Assembly (NCBI GenBank): GCA_038501195.1
Contig: JBBPUQ010000012.1
Coordinates: 156,761 to 220,760, forward strand
Source of the DNA: Nemania diffusa
Lineage: Eukaryota > Ascomycota > Sordariomycetes > Xylariales > Xylariaceae
Length of the DNA stretch: 64,000 nucleotides
Direction: 5' to 3'
The notes beneath the pieces are model-generated. The model saw only the letters and a program-made list of their open reading frames with translations. It was not told the DNA's origin and made no database searches. A program made the translations under genes and the position numbers. This document shows positions 9,810-20,890 of this stretch, piece after piece. Numbering within the stretch: the first letter of the stretch is position 1; each line of letters opens with the position of its first letter.

Positions 9810-10002
9810 ATGAAAAATAATCAAAATCTTTTAAATACGTCCGCTGTACAGTTAACTCTTTACGAAAAACCTGTCTTAGCATTAACTAAAAAAAAAAGGA
9901 TATTTTAGAATATTACAATTATAAAGTTATAGGTAATAAATACGGATGAAATACATACGCATCTGGTATATTTTACCCTGTAGTAACTTTATCAACTTTA
10001 TA
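9810..10002 (+). pseudogene. Short ORF of unknown family after a conserved leader
   Basis: Starts MKNNQNLLNTSAVQLTLYEK and continues to about residue 29, then an A10 run shifts the frame; the other frame continues YYNYKVIGNKYGWNTYASG with TGA as Trp. It does not resemble the tandem family but shares its leader. Probably a truncated member of the same accessory element. Confidence 0.35.
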
Positions 10003-10185
10003 GAGTTGAAATTTTTTTTCCATTTTTTTTATAAAAAAATGGAAAAAAAAAATTGCAACGAACCTTGTTTTTATTTCTTGGGTTAAAAAACTAACTATCC
10101 CTCTTCTCTGGGTTTTCATTCTTTAGGTCAAAACCTAACTACCCAGATTAAATTTATATATGTTTGTTTGTTTGTTTGTTTTATC

Positions 10186-10268
10186 TACCTGAAGAGCGAG
10201 TCGAACGCTCATGAGATTTACTCAACTCATCTTAAGTGAGTACTGTCTACCAATTCCAGCATTCAGGC
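10186..10268 (-). tRNA. trnL: tRNA-Leu (TAA)
   Basis: Acceptor GCCTGAA/TTCAGGT, anticodon stem ACTCA/TGAGT with loop CTTAAGA, a class II variable arm and T arm GAGCG-TTCGACT-CGCTC. Confidence 0.85.
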
Positions 10269-10274
10269 TTATTT

Positions 10275-10314
10275 TTGGCCAGTTTACACTGTCTACCGAT
10301 TCCAGCAATCGGAT
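10275..10314 (-). pseudogene. 5' fragment of tRNA-Leu
   Basis: Repeats the D-arm region of the adjacent tRNA-Leu (TGCTGGAATCGGTAGACAG) with few changes and then stops; no anticodon arm follows. Confidence 0.6.
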
Positions 10315-10387
10315 TAAGGCTAAAGTGACTTGAACACTTAGTGGTACTGTCATGAGCAGCATGCTTTACCTATTAAGCTACAGCCTC
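10315..10387 (-). tRNA. trnM: tRNA-Met (CAT)
   Basis: Acceptor GAGGCTG/TAGCCTT, D stem GCTT/AAGC, anticodon stem TGCTG/CAGTA with loop CTCATGA, T arm AAGTG-TTCAAGT-CACTT. Confidence 0.85.
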
Positions 10388-11494
10388 TTATAGAAGCCCG
10401 CTCTGACCTATATATAATATATTTACCGAGCCGTCTCTTTGCTTGCTCGCTTACGCAGCAGATAGCAGATACGATAACTGTTTAAGTGTACCATTTTTAC
10501 TGCACAAGCAGTGTTAATAATTATTATAACTTAGTAATAAAATAGTCTATAATTTAGCAACATATACTACTTTTATTTCTTAATTTTTACATAGTATTCT
10601 TAGGCGCAGCCTATGGATACCACCGGTATATTCGTTTTTATCATTTTGGTTATTGTATGAGAATATACCCCCTTCAATATATCAGCAAGCAGCTAACCCT
10701 GGCGGGCTAGCCCTGCTCCAGGGCTAGCCCCCTGCGAATGCGAAGGGGGGCTAGTTATGAATTTAAAAGTTTTAAATATCAATCCTTGAGGATCTCTAAT
10801 CTCCACTCCTGGATTTTTTTCGAATAAAACTGTACTTGTTAGAAGACTTAATTAAGATTTTACCATCCTTCTTGTTTTTCATAATTAGATTATCCACTTA
10901 AAATTCTTTATATTTCTGATGAAGTAAAAGTTCTAGATATTACCATTGATTCAGTCTCTTCGCTATTAGTAGACTATCTATTATTATTCATTTTACTTAT
11001 AATAAAATCTATTAAATCCTATCCTTCCTTTGCATATTGCAATCCTAATTATTTAATATTAAATATAGTTTTTCTGCGCTGTATACAGCACAGAAGGTAG
11101 AGAAGCTTAAAATAAACCTAATATACCTTTGTTCAATACCTAAAAAAAAAATAATCCGTACGTGCTGCCAAGCTAGCAGCGTCCTATCCATATATTTCCT
11201 TGCGTACAAAGGGTAAACATCGCGCCTTTAGTTCCTCAGGTTTAAAGACTAATCAATCCTATATAAATTCACCGCAGGTTCCGCTTCGCAGCGACAAATA
11301 ATAACCTTTCATATGAAAAGTGAGGAATCCTACCCCTATAAACTTAAATAAATTAAATTACCTGCGAAGCACAAATCTTTTCTTTTATCTAGCTGTTTAT
11401 TATTTATTTGTCGCTATTTCTGCAAAGCAGCAGGATTTATTTTATATAAATACTTTTTACTTTTCTTAAGAAAAGTAAATATAATGACCGTTAT
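10388..11494. other. Intergenic stretch with GC clusters and small palindromes
   Basis: No gene is supported. It holds a GC-rich double hairpin (10688-10735), several GCTGTATACAGC-type palindromes and GC-rich patches rich in GCTAGC and GCTTCGCAG. Confidence 0.45.
10688..10735. repeat. GC-rich double-hairpin element
   Basis: Contains CCCTGGCGGGCTAGCC followed by GGGCTAGCCC and an inverted CGCATTCGCA part; a close relative is at 13469-13505. It resembles the GC clusters found between fungal mitochondrial genes. Confidence 0.65.
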
Positions 11495-11527
11495 GTGAAG
11501 TACTATTTACCATTAAGCTATAGCCTC
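11495..11527 (-). pseudogene. 5' fragment of tRNA-Met
   Basis: GAGGCTATAGCTTAATGGTA matches the 5' acceptor and D arm of tRNA-Met at 10315-10387; the sequence then diverges with no matching anticodon or T arm. Confidence 0.6.
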
Positions 11528-11690
11528 TTATAAGGAAACTTATATGAATATTTAAACCGCTCTATACAGCGAAAATTCGCGTGCATTATTATGATTATAT
11601 AATTTTATAAAACTAAAATATACATTATATAATTGAACACCTCAAAATATATCTCAGATAGTACTTAACATATTTTTTATATAAGTTCAG

Positions 11691-11761
11691 ATGCGTACAA
11701 AGGATTTGCACCTTTATCAGTTGATCATGAGTCAAATATGTTACTATTACACCAGTCCGCA
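11691..11761 (-). tRNA. trnM: tRNA-Met (CAT), initiator-like
   Basis: Acceptor TGCGGAC/GTACGCA, D arm TGGTGTAATAGTAACA, anticodon loop CTCATGA, T arm AAAGG-TGCAAAT-CCTTT. The TGCGG start resembles fungal mitochondrial initiator tRNAs. Confidence 0.8.
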
Positions 11762-11912
11762 ATATTTAAGTTACTTAACTTTTATTAGTATAATTACACA
11801 CTTTTGATAGCGACATTACACTTACTTTTGTGCTGCTGCATAAAAAAAAAAAAGAGATTAGGTTCTTTTTTATGCAGCAATGAAATAATGCTAGCGTGTA
11901 TACAGTAATAAA

Positions 11913-11992
11913 AGGGATAAAAAGGGATAAAAAGGGATAAAAAGGGATAAAAAGGATAAAAAGGATAAAAAGGATAAAAAGGATAAAAAGGG
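11913..11992. repeat. Tandem repeat AAAAAGGGAT / AAAAAGGAT
   Basis: About eight units of 9-10 bp. The first half has GGG and the second GG, which suggests local amplification after a one-base change. Confidence 0.8.
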
Positions 11993-12697
11993 CGTGAATA
12001 TTCCTAGCTCTATACAGCGCAGTAAAATCTAGTAAAAAAAATCAATAGTGTGAGGATTTCCATTTAATAGCTGATAATACTTAGGCTCAGATAAACTTTT
12101 GTCTATTAAATTTTATTCTATACATCGAAGCTAGCTAGCATTAATATTTAGGATAAAAAGAATTTTGATTTTCTATATTTACTGCGCAAGCTAGTGCTAC
12201 GAAGCTAGCGTCCGTTCGTAAGAAATAATACGGTTTTTCTTATCATTAAATAAAGAGGGTCATTCATATATACAGATATGAATTTTACTTAGTTATTTTA
12301 TTACTGTGCTGTATACAGCAAGGCTGGATTACTATTACGATATTCATCCGAATAATAAATAAAGTTCTTTACTTGTTAAATTTTTACAGTGTCGAAGGCC
12401 TGCCTGCTATAAATATCGCAGGCCTATTAAAAAATACATTTTTTATTAGTTAGCCTACGGCTATACCTCTCATATCATTATTAACACTACTAACGCTAAA
12501 ATGACGGAGGTACCATACGATAAAGAATAAAGCAAGGTGAAGAAAATACACGCTTCGCTTTATATAGGGATGAACGAACCAAGGACTCTTTAAATTATTA
12601 TTTCTTATAGATTTAGTCATAGTGTTTCACCCTATTTTTTTTTCATTATCATTATATATAGTATCTAATTTAAAAAGAAAATGTCTCTACTTTTATT
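11993..12697. other. Intergenic stretch without a supported gene
   Basis: Contains GCTGTATACAGC-type palindromes (about 12009 and 12309) and GC-rich patches. The slot between Glu and Met sometimes holds tRNA-Val in related fungi; none is seen here. Confidence 0.4.
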
Positions 12698-12769
12698 TAG
12701 ATTAGACGGGAATCGAACCCGCGATAGTGGCTTTGAAAGAACCATGTCGTACCATTTGACCACTAATCC
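12698..12769 (-). tRNA. trnE: tRNA-Glu (TTC)
   Basis: Acceptor GGATTAG/CTAATCT, anticodon stem TGGTT/AGCCA with loop CTTTCAA, T arm GCGGG-TTCGATT-CCCGT. Confidence 0.9.
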
Positions 12770-13184
12770 TGTAATAGCCTTAGGGTAACCTTCGGTAACC
12801 TTGGCAGCTCTGTAGCTCAAAGATGTAGATAGTCCTTTTTAACATGTCTAAATGAAATACTACTAAATTGTACCATCGATGATATCACTTTACGTAGATA
12901 AACTAAATTATTATTAAATTAATTAGATATTTATACTCAGTTATAAACTATTTATAAACATACTCCTTTTAGCGCAAAAAATATATTTTTTTGTGCGAAG
13001 TGCGAAGCATATTCGTTTAGCTAACTAAATCTTTTAACTACATTACCATTATATAATTAAAATAGTTCTACAGCTTTATTAGTATTTCGATATTTATTTA
13101 ATATTATTCCATCTATTGCATAATTAGATAGTAGACTCCATAAAATATATAGAAATTAGTCCCGGAGGGATGAATTTTCTTGGG

Positions 13185-13212
13185 CAGGTCCTCTAAGAGG
13201 ACCCGCCCAGCG
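13185..13212. repeat. GC-rich hairpin
   Basis: Near-perfect inverted repeat GGGCAGGTCCTC...GAGGACCCGCCC in AT-rich DNA. Confidence 0.7.
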
Positions 13213-13468
13213 AAATTCTAAAAGTTTTTCTCTATTAACTAATAAAACCACCGCAGCAGCTTCGCATGCATGCAGCGACGGATGTATATAATATATTATT
13301 CTTAATTTGACCTACTATAGGAGTAATGAATTATGGACCTTTAGGTAAATAATGTAAAAACCTTTATTGAAGAAACTTAAGATAGCTTTACCGTCATAAT
13401 AATCATCCCTCTGGGAAGACTACTACACTGTATACAGCTATGATTAGGTAAAGTGTTTATTCAATACT

Positions 13469-13505
13469 AGCCCTGGCGGGCTTGCCCCGCTCCAGGGCTA
13501 GGATT
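13469..13505. repeat. GC-rich hairpin related to 10688-10735
   Basis: AGCCCTGGCGGGCTTGCC then GCTCCAGGGCTAGG; shares most of its sequence with the element at 10688. Confidence 0.65.
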
Positions 13506-13527
13506 ATTTTAAACCTAAAAAATAAGT

Positions 13528-13599
13528 AGCCCCGTGGCAGTATCGCACTGCCTTCTATTGATTACAAAACAATTGCATTACTATTTATGCTAACGAGGC
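13528..13599 (-). tRNA. trnT: tRNA-Thr (TGT)
   Basis: Acceptor GCCTCGT/ACGGGGC, anticodon loop TTTGTAA, T arm GGCAG-TGCGATA-CTGCC. First tRNA after rnl, as usual in Pezizomycotina. Confidence 0.85.
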
Positions 13600-14062
13600 A
13601 AAATAATGTAAGATATATATAAAATATTTAGTGTTTTACAAAATTAGTACTTTATTCCTGAAAATCTCTCGATTCTTACAAATAAAGCCTATACTCATAA
13701 TATTATTTTCGCTGTATGCAGTGGTTTATAATATTATGATCGTAATGTTATATTACGTATATGAGAAATATCTTAAGGTAAGCTTCGTGCCTATATGCTT
13801 TCAGCACTTATCTTTGACTAACATAGCTTTCCTGCCGTGCCTATACTATATAACTACTCAAGTGAAAGTAGGATAGTCCTATATAATTTACATTAATATT
13901 TGGACATATAAACAACAGGTAAACCAGAGATTAATAATTATGTTATTTCAATATTAATATTAATATATTAATATACCAAGTTCCTTGCGTACATAGGTTA
14001 TTCCTTATTATATTCTAATTCCCTCTAGAAGATAGAAACCATACTGTCTCACGACGTATTTA

Positions 14063-15224
14063 CAACTTGTTATCGCAATATTCAAAAAAATACTACTTCC
14101 TCATTTTACAATAAGGTTCAGACTATGTCACTACTACCATTAATTAAAGTTTAACGCCAAATACACACAAAAACTAATTAACCAACACCCCAGGTTATAA
14201 ATTAACGAGTACTATGCTACAATTCTTTGCCATATATATCAAAATAATTCTCACACTCAGGACCAAATTTATTTAATTCAGGTATACTATAATTAAATAA
14301 ATCTAAATCACTATGTTCCAAATCTATTTTGTAATACATCGAAGAATCCATATGCGGCGGCTTAATAAGTCCTTGCACTAAAGATAGTTGACTTTTACTA
14401 ATTGTTATTATATATTGATTATTTCTATCGTGAACTACTTTAGTTAATATTCCTAATTTTCGAGTAATAGCCAAAGCTAGTATATTTACTTCTGTTTGAG
14501 TAAAACTATTAGTATAAATACGTATAATTTTATCAGGTTGCTTTAAATTCCCGTCCCCCATAAGAAGATGCGCCAGTACTACTGGAGACATAAGTTTTTC
14601 TAGGTTTAAAGGAATAATTTTTGTGAATTTACCTCCAGAATTAGCCTTATAAAATAAATCGTAATAATATAACAATTGGGGTAAACTTACTGTTTTAAAT
14701 CTTCATACTTCATTATTAGTTTTAGTCTGCTTATTATATACACTAATTGAAATCGGCTTTGTATTAACATAAGGCTCAATTAGATTAAATAAGTGCATTA
14801 AATATCCCGAATGCTTAGCACCAAAACTAATAGTAAGACGAGCTCCACTTGTAGGTGAATATTTTTCTAGATACCCGTCACTAAAAGTAGACCTAAAAGA
14901 ACATCATTTAAATACAAGGAGAGTTTGGATTTACTTCGAAACTTATTTTTTAAATTATCCAGCTTATCAAGCGAATTAAAAAATCTAGTCATAGTTGTTT
15001 TATTCATTTTTTATATAAATTATACTTTAAATTTTAATTTCTTCCTATTAAGAGGGTAGTATTGGATATATATTAGTCGTTGAACGTTTTTATATTTAGC
15101 AGTTATATTCCGCTAAGATAAACTCCGCTGCAAATTACTTTACTCCGTAGAATAAGTGTTCTTGCAATTAATCCAATTTTTCATAAACATTTGCTCACAA
15201 ATTCGCAAATGATAAGGGGCTAAC
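14063..15224 (-). mobile_element. rnl group I intron at about mL2574
   Basis: The exon ends GAGCTGGGT and resumes TAAATACGTCGTGAG, matching the E. coli 2574-2580 region. The intron ends in G after an exon ending in T, as group I introns do, and has R/S-type core motifs at each end of its ORF (GTTCAACGACTA about 15080; GACATAGTC about 14130). Confidence 0.75.
14217..15007 (-). pseudogene. LAGLIDADG homing endonuclease, frameshifted
   Basis: A LAGLIDADG_2-type enzyme. The ATG at 15007 opens MNKTTMTRFFNSLDKLDN; the first motif region (LLGLLL.DGYLEKYSPTSGAR) is split by a one-base change at about 14890, where a TAG follows. The downstream frame has ISFGAKHSGYLMHLFNLI and a second motif LAHLLMGDGNLKQPDKIIRI, with TGA as Trp once. 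Because the frame breaks inside the first catalytic motif it is probably inactive. Confidence 0.75.
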
Positions 15225-15508
15225 ACCCAGCTCATGTAACTTTTTAATCGACGAACAGTCGTACCCTACATAGTTCCTGCATCCATGAGGATAAGTTAAG
15301 CCGACATCGAGGTGCCAAACCGCGCACTCATTTTGTACACTCTTGCGCAAATTAGCCTGTTCAACTTGTTATCATAAAATTATTATTTCCATTTTTCACA
15401 AAATGGTTCAGACTATTTCTTCATTTTTTCTTTATGTTAATAGAACCTTATGATTAAATTAAATTTAATATTATTTACCGCTAAATCAACCTTTAATTGC
15501 AAAAGATC

Positions 15509-16473
15509 CTATCCAATATGTAGACTTCTCCCTTTATTCATTCCACCTTTTAATCTTTTAATTTCTTCTAAACCTGTATCAGTTAAATGAGCTTTATTTT
15601 TAATTAATTCAACTGCTAAACTTCAATCTTAAAAGTCTTGTGATTTGACACCTACTACTTTATATTCTCTAAAAAACGGTATAATTTTCAGGTCAATATC
15701 TGAAAACTTTGTAACAGAATATTCCAATCAAGTATACTTAGAATTTTTCTTTATACTAACTTGACCGCAATCTAAATAAGATATTAAATCATTCATTAAC
15801 ATTTTATCCCTATCGTATTGACCAATAGTAAATGTTAACTGTACTTGTGTACCGAGTTTAAAAGTAAAATTTTTAGCAAGTCTAATATAAAAACATCCCT
15901 CACCTGAAGTAAAACCAGCTATCCAATAAGAATCAAACACATTTTTTTCACTTAATATGGTAGTAGATAGATTATCCGGGCGAATAGCGGGAGTTATATC
16001 AGGAAAAGCAGACTTTAATTCATCCGACAAACCTAAATTCATTGAAGCTTTTATTGCCACAATCTCCCTTAACCCTTCCATAGTTAAGTGTTTTTTTTCT
16101 TTAACTATCTCTAGAGCGAGCCTGCTTAAAAAGTTTATAATCTCCATACTTTTTAGTTTTTAAAGGAAATTCTTCAAAAGGGTTTAAAATTACCTCTATC
16201 TCTTCTAAAGATTAAAATCTTATTCGAGCATATATATCAGAAGTAATTTTTCCTTTTCCGAAGTAATCACGAATATGTTCTAAAATAGCTAGATCTCTAA
16301 CATGTAAACTGATTCGGAAAATTAGCTTAATTGCTCAACCAATCTGACGAGTATTATCTTTATAGATCGCCACCATGAATGACTTCCGCGTCTGAAAATC
16401 CTGTTATAAACCCTGGGTGTAGAGAAGCATAAATATTGGATTTAGTTGGCCGGTTGGCCATTGTAGAATAATT
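15509..16473 (-). pseudogene. LAGLIDADG endonuclease fused to the end of rps3, decayed
   Basis: The rps3 frame runs on without a stop into NIYASLHPGFITGFSDAE, the first LAGLIDADG motif; two bases appear lost just after it. The next frame has HVRDLAILEHIRDYFGKGK, then a TAA. The third block (16147-15728) is MEIINFLSRLALEIVKEKKHLT...DSYWIAGFTSGEGCFYIRLA, the second motif. A TAA then interrupts SQDF-DW before the conserved tail KAHLTDTGLEEIKRLKGGMNKGR. With a frameshift and two stops it cannot encode a working enzyme. Confidence 0.75.
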
Positions 16474-17880
16474 CTTACCTGCTACTCAAGCTTTTATTCC
16501 AAATGAACCAATCCGACGTTTTGAACTTGATATTGTTGTTTCTACATTAGAATCTAGATATCCTCTGTATACGACAGAAGATAATCCTTTAAACGCAGAA
16601 TCTATATTTTTTAAACCTCCTTTCCACTTCAAATTAAATACAGCTCTATCAGCTCTATAACGTTTAGTTAACCTACCTTTAACCCTTAATCTTGCACCTC
16701 CCATATTTTTATATTTTACATTCTCAAGTAGAATATCTCGTATAGAATAAGGATTGGGTATGAGAGTTGTTAATTTACTTTCTTTTTTATCCATACTTTC
16801 ATAATATATGCTATATAATAACTCGTTTAAACTGTAATTAAACGAATTATTATGAAGTATAGAACTTACATTCACATTTTTATACTTATTATCTATTAGC
16901 TTTAAATCTAGAGTATTTTCTAATCTACCTTTTTCTATAACTCTATTAGTGTTAGGTAACACTACTTTACTTAATAAAGAATTTAAAGTTAAAGTAAGAT
17001 TTCTTCTTTCTTTTTTTAATTTTTTTCTTAAAATTTCAGTAAAGATATCTCCATTAAAAGCTATAGACTTAAGATTTACAATATTAAATTCTACCTTTTT
17101 ACCATAATATTTACTTATTAATTTACTTAATTTATACAAAAAGACTTCTTCAAATTTATATTTATTTAAGCTTAATCTTAATCTATATCTTCTAATTATA
17201 CCTAAAATTCTGTAGAATATCCTAGCTAAACGTTTCATTCTAATAATAAAAGAAGTTCTATCTACTACTTTATAATAAGAATAATCAAATTTATAATTAG
17301 CTAATCTTCATAAAATACCAGAATCTTTTTTAAAATATTTAGTTCGAAATATTCAAGGTGAAGATAAAAACTTCTTTAACTTATTTTTATTTATAGATAA
17401 AATCATAAGTTTAGCAAATATACGTTCAAATTTTACTATTCTAACCAATCTACCTATTCTCTTTTTGATGTTTTTTTTTAATTTACTTATTTTATCTAAT
17501 AAAAGAAATCTCTCCCTATTATATACATAAATTGTTATGATCGCTTTAGAGTTTGTATGTTTTATTTCAGCTTTACTTACATATATTTTATTTAAAGATT
17601 TTATTTTTTTTTTACGAGATATATATTTATGTTCTAAAAATTTATGATTAAAATATAAATTAAAATAACTTTTTATTAAAGAATTTATTTTTAAGTCATA
17701 AACAGGATAGTTAACCAAATTATTAGAGTTAAAGTTATAAACAGTATTTTTTCATTCTTTAGATACAGGAGGTAAATATTTTGTTATACCTATATCATTA
17801 GCAGATACATTAAAAGGTACTAACTTATAATGACTATTTAATTTTTTTCTAAAAATAAAGGAGTTTTTATTATAATCGCG
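16474..17880 (-). CDS. rps3: Ribosomal protein S3, intron-encoded
   Basis: Small-subunit ribosomal protein uS3, made from the rnl mL2450 intron. The frame is open from 17880 (a TAG precedes it) to the C-terminal block RLTKRYRADRAVFNLKWKGG ... KRRIGSFGIKAWVAGK, the conserved end of fungal Rps3. Two in-frame TGA are Trp (17353-17355, 16486-16488). The protein is very Lys/Ile/Asn rich, as usual. No ATG lies near the 5' end of the frame; the first conserved residues are about PFNVSANDIGITKYLPPVSK, so the start is uncertain and may be non-ATG. There is no stop after WVAGK: the frame continues into an endonuclease, so the mature C terminus must come from fusion, proteolysis or an unseen signal. Confidence 0.85.
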
Positions 17881-18659
17881 CTAGGTATCATGCATACTTT
17901 ATCAAAACTAATATAATTTTTAATTTAACATAATTCAAAAAATGTTGGGTGTCTATAGTCGTTGAACGATTTTATCTTAAGATAAACTTCGCTTCAAATC
18001 TACTTACAACTAGGTATAAGTAATTTTTGAAATTAACCCAATTAAATAACAATGGTATTAAACATTGAAGGACAAACATCCCTAGCGTAGCTTTTCCAAT
18101 AATCCAAGACCTTTCCTTTTTGTGTCTTGTGATCCTATGCCCCGCTTACGCGACTGTAAGACTTGTTGGTGGTCAAACAGTAAGGCAGGATTAAGCCATT
18201 AAACTTGATAAGTATTATACATAACCATTATATACTAATATAAAATAGCTAATAAAATATTAGATAAATTCTTAATATTTTAACTACGACTAATTTCACT
18301 ATAATCAAAATCCTACCTAATAAAAAAAAAATTTTTGCTCCTCATTAAAGTTTTGTAAATCCACACTGATAAAGTATTTAGATACAAAAAAGCAATAATT
18401 ATTAAACACATAATGTGTTTAAGCTTGTACATCTATACATAAATAAGATAGAATATAGCGTATTGCTATCTACTATTACAAACAAAAAATTACATTTAAA
18501 ATTTTATTTAGTGTTACATCTATAAACATAAAACATAATTGGACACTCCCATTTACTCTTTGTGGGGTCTGTGCCCCGCATAACAACACTAATTAACTGA
18601 GAGTACATTATCCCTTTTATTGCAAAAAGGTAATTAATTTAAGTGGTTATTATCCTTAC

Positions 18660-20570
18660 TAATTAATTATACCATCCTCCCTATAAAAAGTTATAATTCT
18701 TATTATAGTGCCCGACTGTACATTCGCGAGCATTTCAGCTCTACGTAGGTGAACCAGTCTGTAGCGATATTTAAAACCACCGACGGTCTTGAATATGGTA
18801 TTATTCTTTAACCGTTTTCACCTAATTCTAACATGCATAAAGAATTATTCAGTTGTAACTTTGTCTAATTCTCTTAATTTAGTATTCCGAAATGTCAGTG
18901 TGTAACCTAAAAAGAATGTAAGTAGTTTACATACAAAACTACCCTATTATTATATTAGATTTTTAACACGCCTTCGGAGGGATTCTTAACCTATATACTA
19001 TACTTTTATTAAATTTTATTAATATGCGCCTCCCTCCTACTTATACTAAGTAGGGCCCTAGATACAACCAACTATTGTGAAACTTGCTCCGAAAGAAGAG
19101 ATCACTATACAATTTAACCGCTATATTTGGTGTTGAAGATTTTTATTCTTCTAATTAAATAGTTTTGAACTTTTATTCCTGAAGATTCTGCAAAATATGA
19201 CTCAAGAAGTTTACTTAAAGTACTAGAATGTAACCCTATTACGTATGAAGCTTCTTTTAAACTTGCCACGATAAGTTCTTTCTTATCTGGCATTATTATA
19301 AGGTACACTACATTATTATTAAGATTAGCAGATAAATCTTTAGAGTTTTCTTCTACTTTATCCGAATATAAGTTAGATGAATCTTCCTGAAGGGGCGCTC
19401 CAACTTCTTCTAATAAAGCAAGCTCTTCAGGTGTCAAAGTATTATTAATTGTTGAAGCCTCTTTATTGGTTGATAATCTAAAATCATTCATACCTAATGA
19501 AAGTTTTTGAATTAATTCTTTTATATTACTATTTTTATGTGCTCCTGCATACAATGCTTTACAAATAAGAGTAAAGTCTGCGAAATCTAACCTTTTTTTA
19601 GTTAAAAAAGACATATTAGTTAAGAAAGGAATAAAATAATTATGCAACACATTTATATTTCTAATTTCTAAACACACAGTCGGTTTAGAATCACCTTTAG
19701 GCTTCATCTCGTAAATACCTATAACGGATGAATTATTCAATTTTCATAGCGAAAATCTATCAAAACCTAAATTATTAATGAGGTAGTTTTTTATCTCTTC
19801 TAACAAAGGTCTTTGAGCAGCAGTTAACAACAGTTGAAAGTTTGGCCTTAATATTTCTCTAGTTATACTAAATGTTCCTTCACCTTCGATAAGACCTAAT
19901 AATCAATAATTTGTTATTTTTATTTGGTGATTCTCAGCCATGTTAAAATCAGTACGACCTTTATTCATACCTTCCTTGAGATTAAGTATTTTACTTATTA
20001 GATCTTCATTTAATGAACCAATACGATCAAAGTAAAGAAAGAAAGCTTCTTTAAAGTCTTTATAATCTAAAAGTTTAATACCGTTCATAGGATAACGATC
20101 TAATATATCTAGGAAAACACGAAGGCCTTTCTCATCACCAATTATTCAACTACAAGAATTACTTCTTACATAAATTTTACCTAAACCTAAAGTTTCACAA
20201 ATGTAATTTAAAACATTTATATCATCAACGTGTAAATGAATTTCAAATTCAAAATAAAAACTATGTACAACTGTTAGTTTGTTACGATATTTAGGTTTTA
20301 TTTTGAAACAACCTTCTGCTTCTATAAATCCAACCAATCATTGATAAAAAGCATTAGTTTCCTCTTCTAACCTACATTTTAACTGCAATTTTAAATTCAA
20401 AGATGACATGTAACTCATAAACATTTTTTGTTTTTTTTTAAGATTTGGAACTATAACGAGTATCTAGATTAAATATATAATCGAAATTAAATTAAAAAAG
20501 TATAGAATAAGTTAGTCAACATACTAACACATTAGAGTTGGACTTTAACCAACGCAGCTTAAATTATCTA
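18660..20570 (-). mobile_element. rnl group I intron in domain V (approximate ends)
   Basis: Lies between exon sequence ending about 20570 (TTGCTGGGAGACAGTTT) and exon sequence resuming before 18600 (GCGGGGCACAGACCCCACAA). Core pairings are visible at 18715-18820, where GACCGTCGGTGG and CGCTACAGACTGG match those at 23000, 45500 and 63700. Confidence 0.65.
19114..20424 (-). CDS. LAGLIDADG homing endonuclease, intact
   Basis: Cuts intronless rnl alleles to spread its intron; may also act as maturase. 436 residues from the ATG at 20424, uninterrupted when TGA is Trp. First motif about residues 28-40 (WLVGFIEAEGCFKI), second about residues 170-180 (WLLGLIEGEGTFSI). After the second domain (LDFADFTLICKALYAGAHKN) comes a Ser/Asn/Glu-rich linker and a C-terminal NUMOD1-like helix-turn-helix (KEASYVIGLHSSTLSKLLES). 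Length is longer than the usual 300 or so because of this tail. The tail and core resemble the ORFs at 23175-24444 and 63686-64000. Confidence 0.85.
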
Positions 20571-20890
20571 AACTGTCTCCCAGCAATTTTTCCTTTCTAA
20601 GGTTACCTTACCTTTTTTTGTTACAAAAAAAAAGGGGAGGATTAATTAATCCATACAATACGATCCCCAAATAAAGGTATTACATTTCTATCTTATCAAT
20701 TACCTTATTTACTAAAATTTGTCCCCAACCATGCCTAGTAATTAGTAACAGTAAAGCTGCATAGGGTCTGTTGAGATAGGTAGGTTCATTACTGAACTTT
20801 CCCCCTCTAAGAACCGTACGTGCGACTTTCATCGCATACGGCTCAAGCATTTATTAAAATAGTATAAATTAATGTAAGAAAAAAAAAAGA

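Larger units (their letters stand above)
12770..13527. other. Intergenic stretch with GC hairpins
   Basis: No gene is supported. GC-rich inverted repeats lie at 13185-13212 (GGGCAGGTCCTC/GAGGACCCGCCC) and 13469-13505. Confidence 0.45.
15362..18077 (-). mobile_element. rnl mL2450 group I intron carrying rps3
   Basis: The 5' exon ends CTAGGGAT and the 3' exon begins AACAGGCTAATTTGCGC, matching E. coli 2449/2450. This is the site that holds rps3 in most filamentous ascomycetes. The intron ends in G. Confidence 0.9.

Noticed and set aside
2400..13500. Possible CRISPR array from regularly recurring palindromes
   Set aside because: Repeats are unevenly spaced, vary in flanks and are mitochondrial; no array structure.
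13631..13876. 81-codon plus-strand reading frame
   Set aside because: Lies antisense to the conserved 3' end of rnl.
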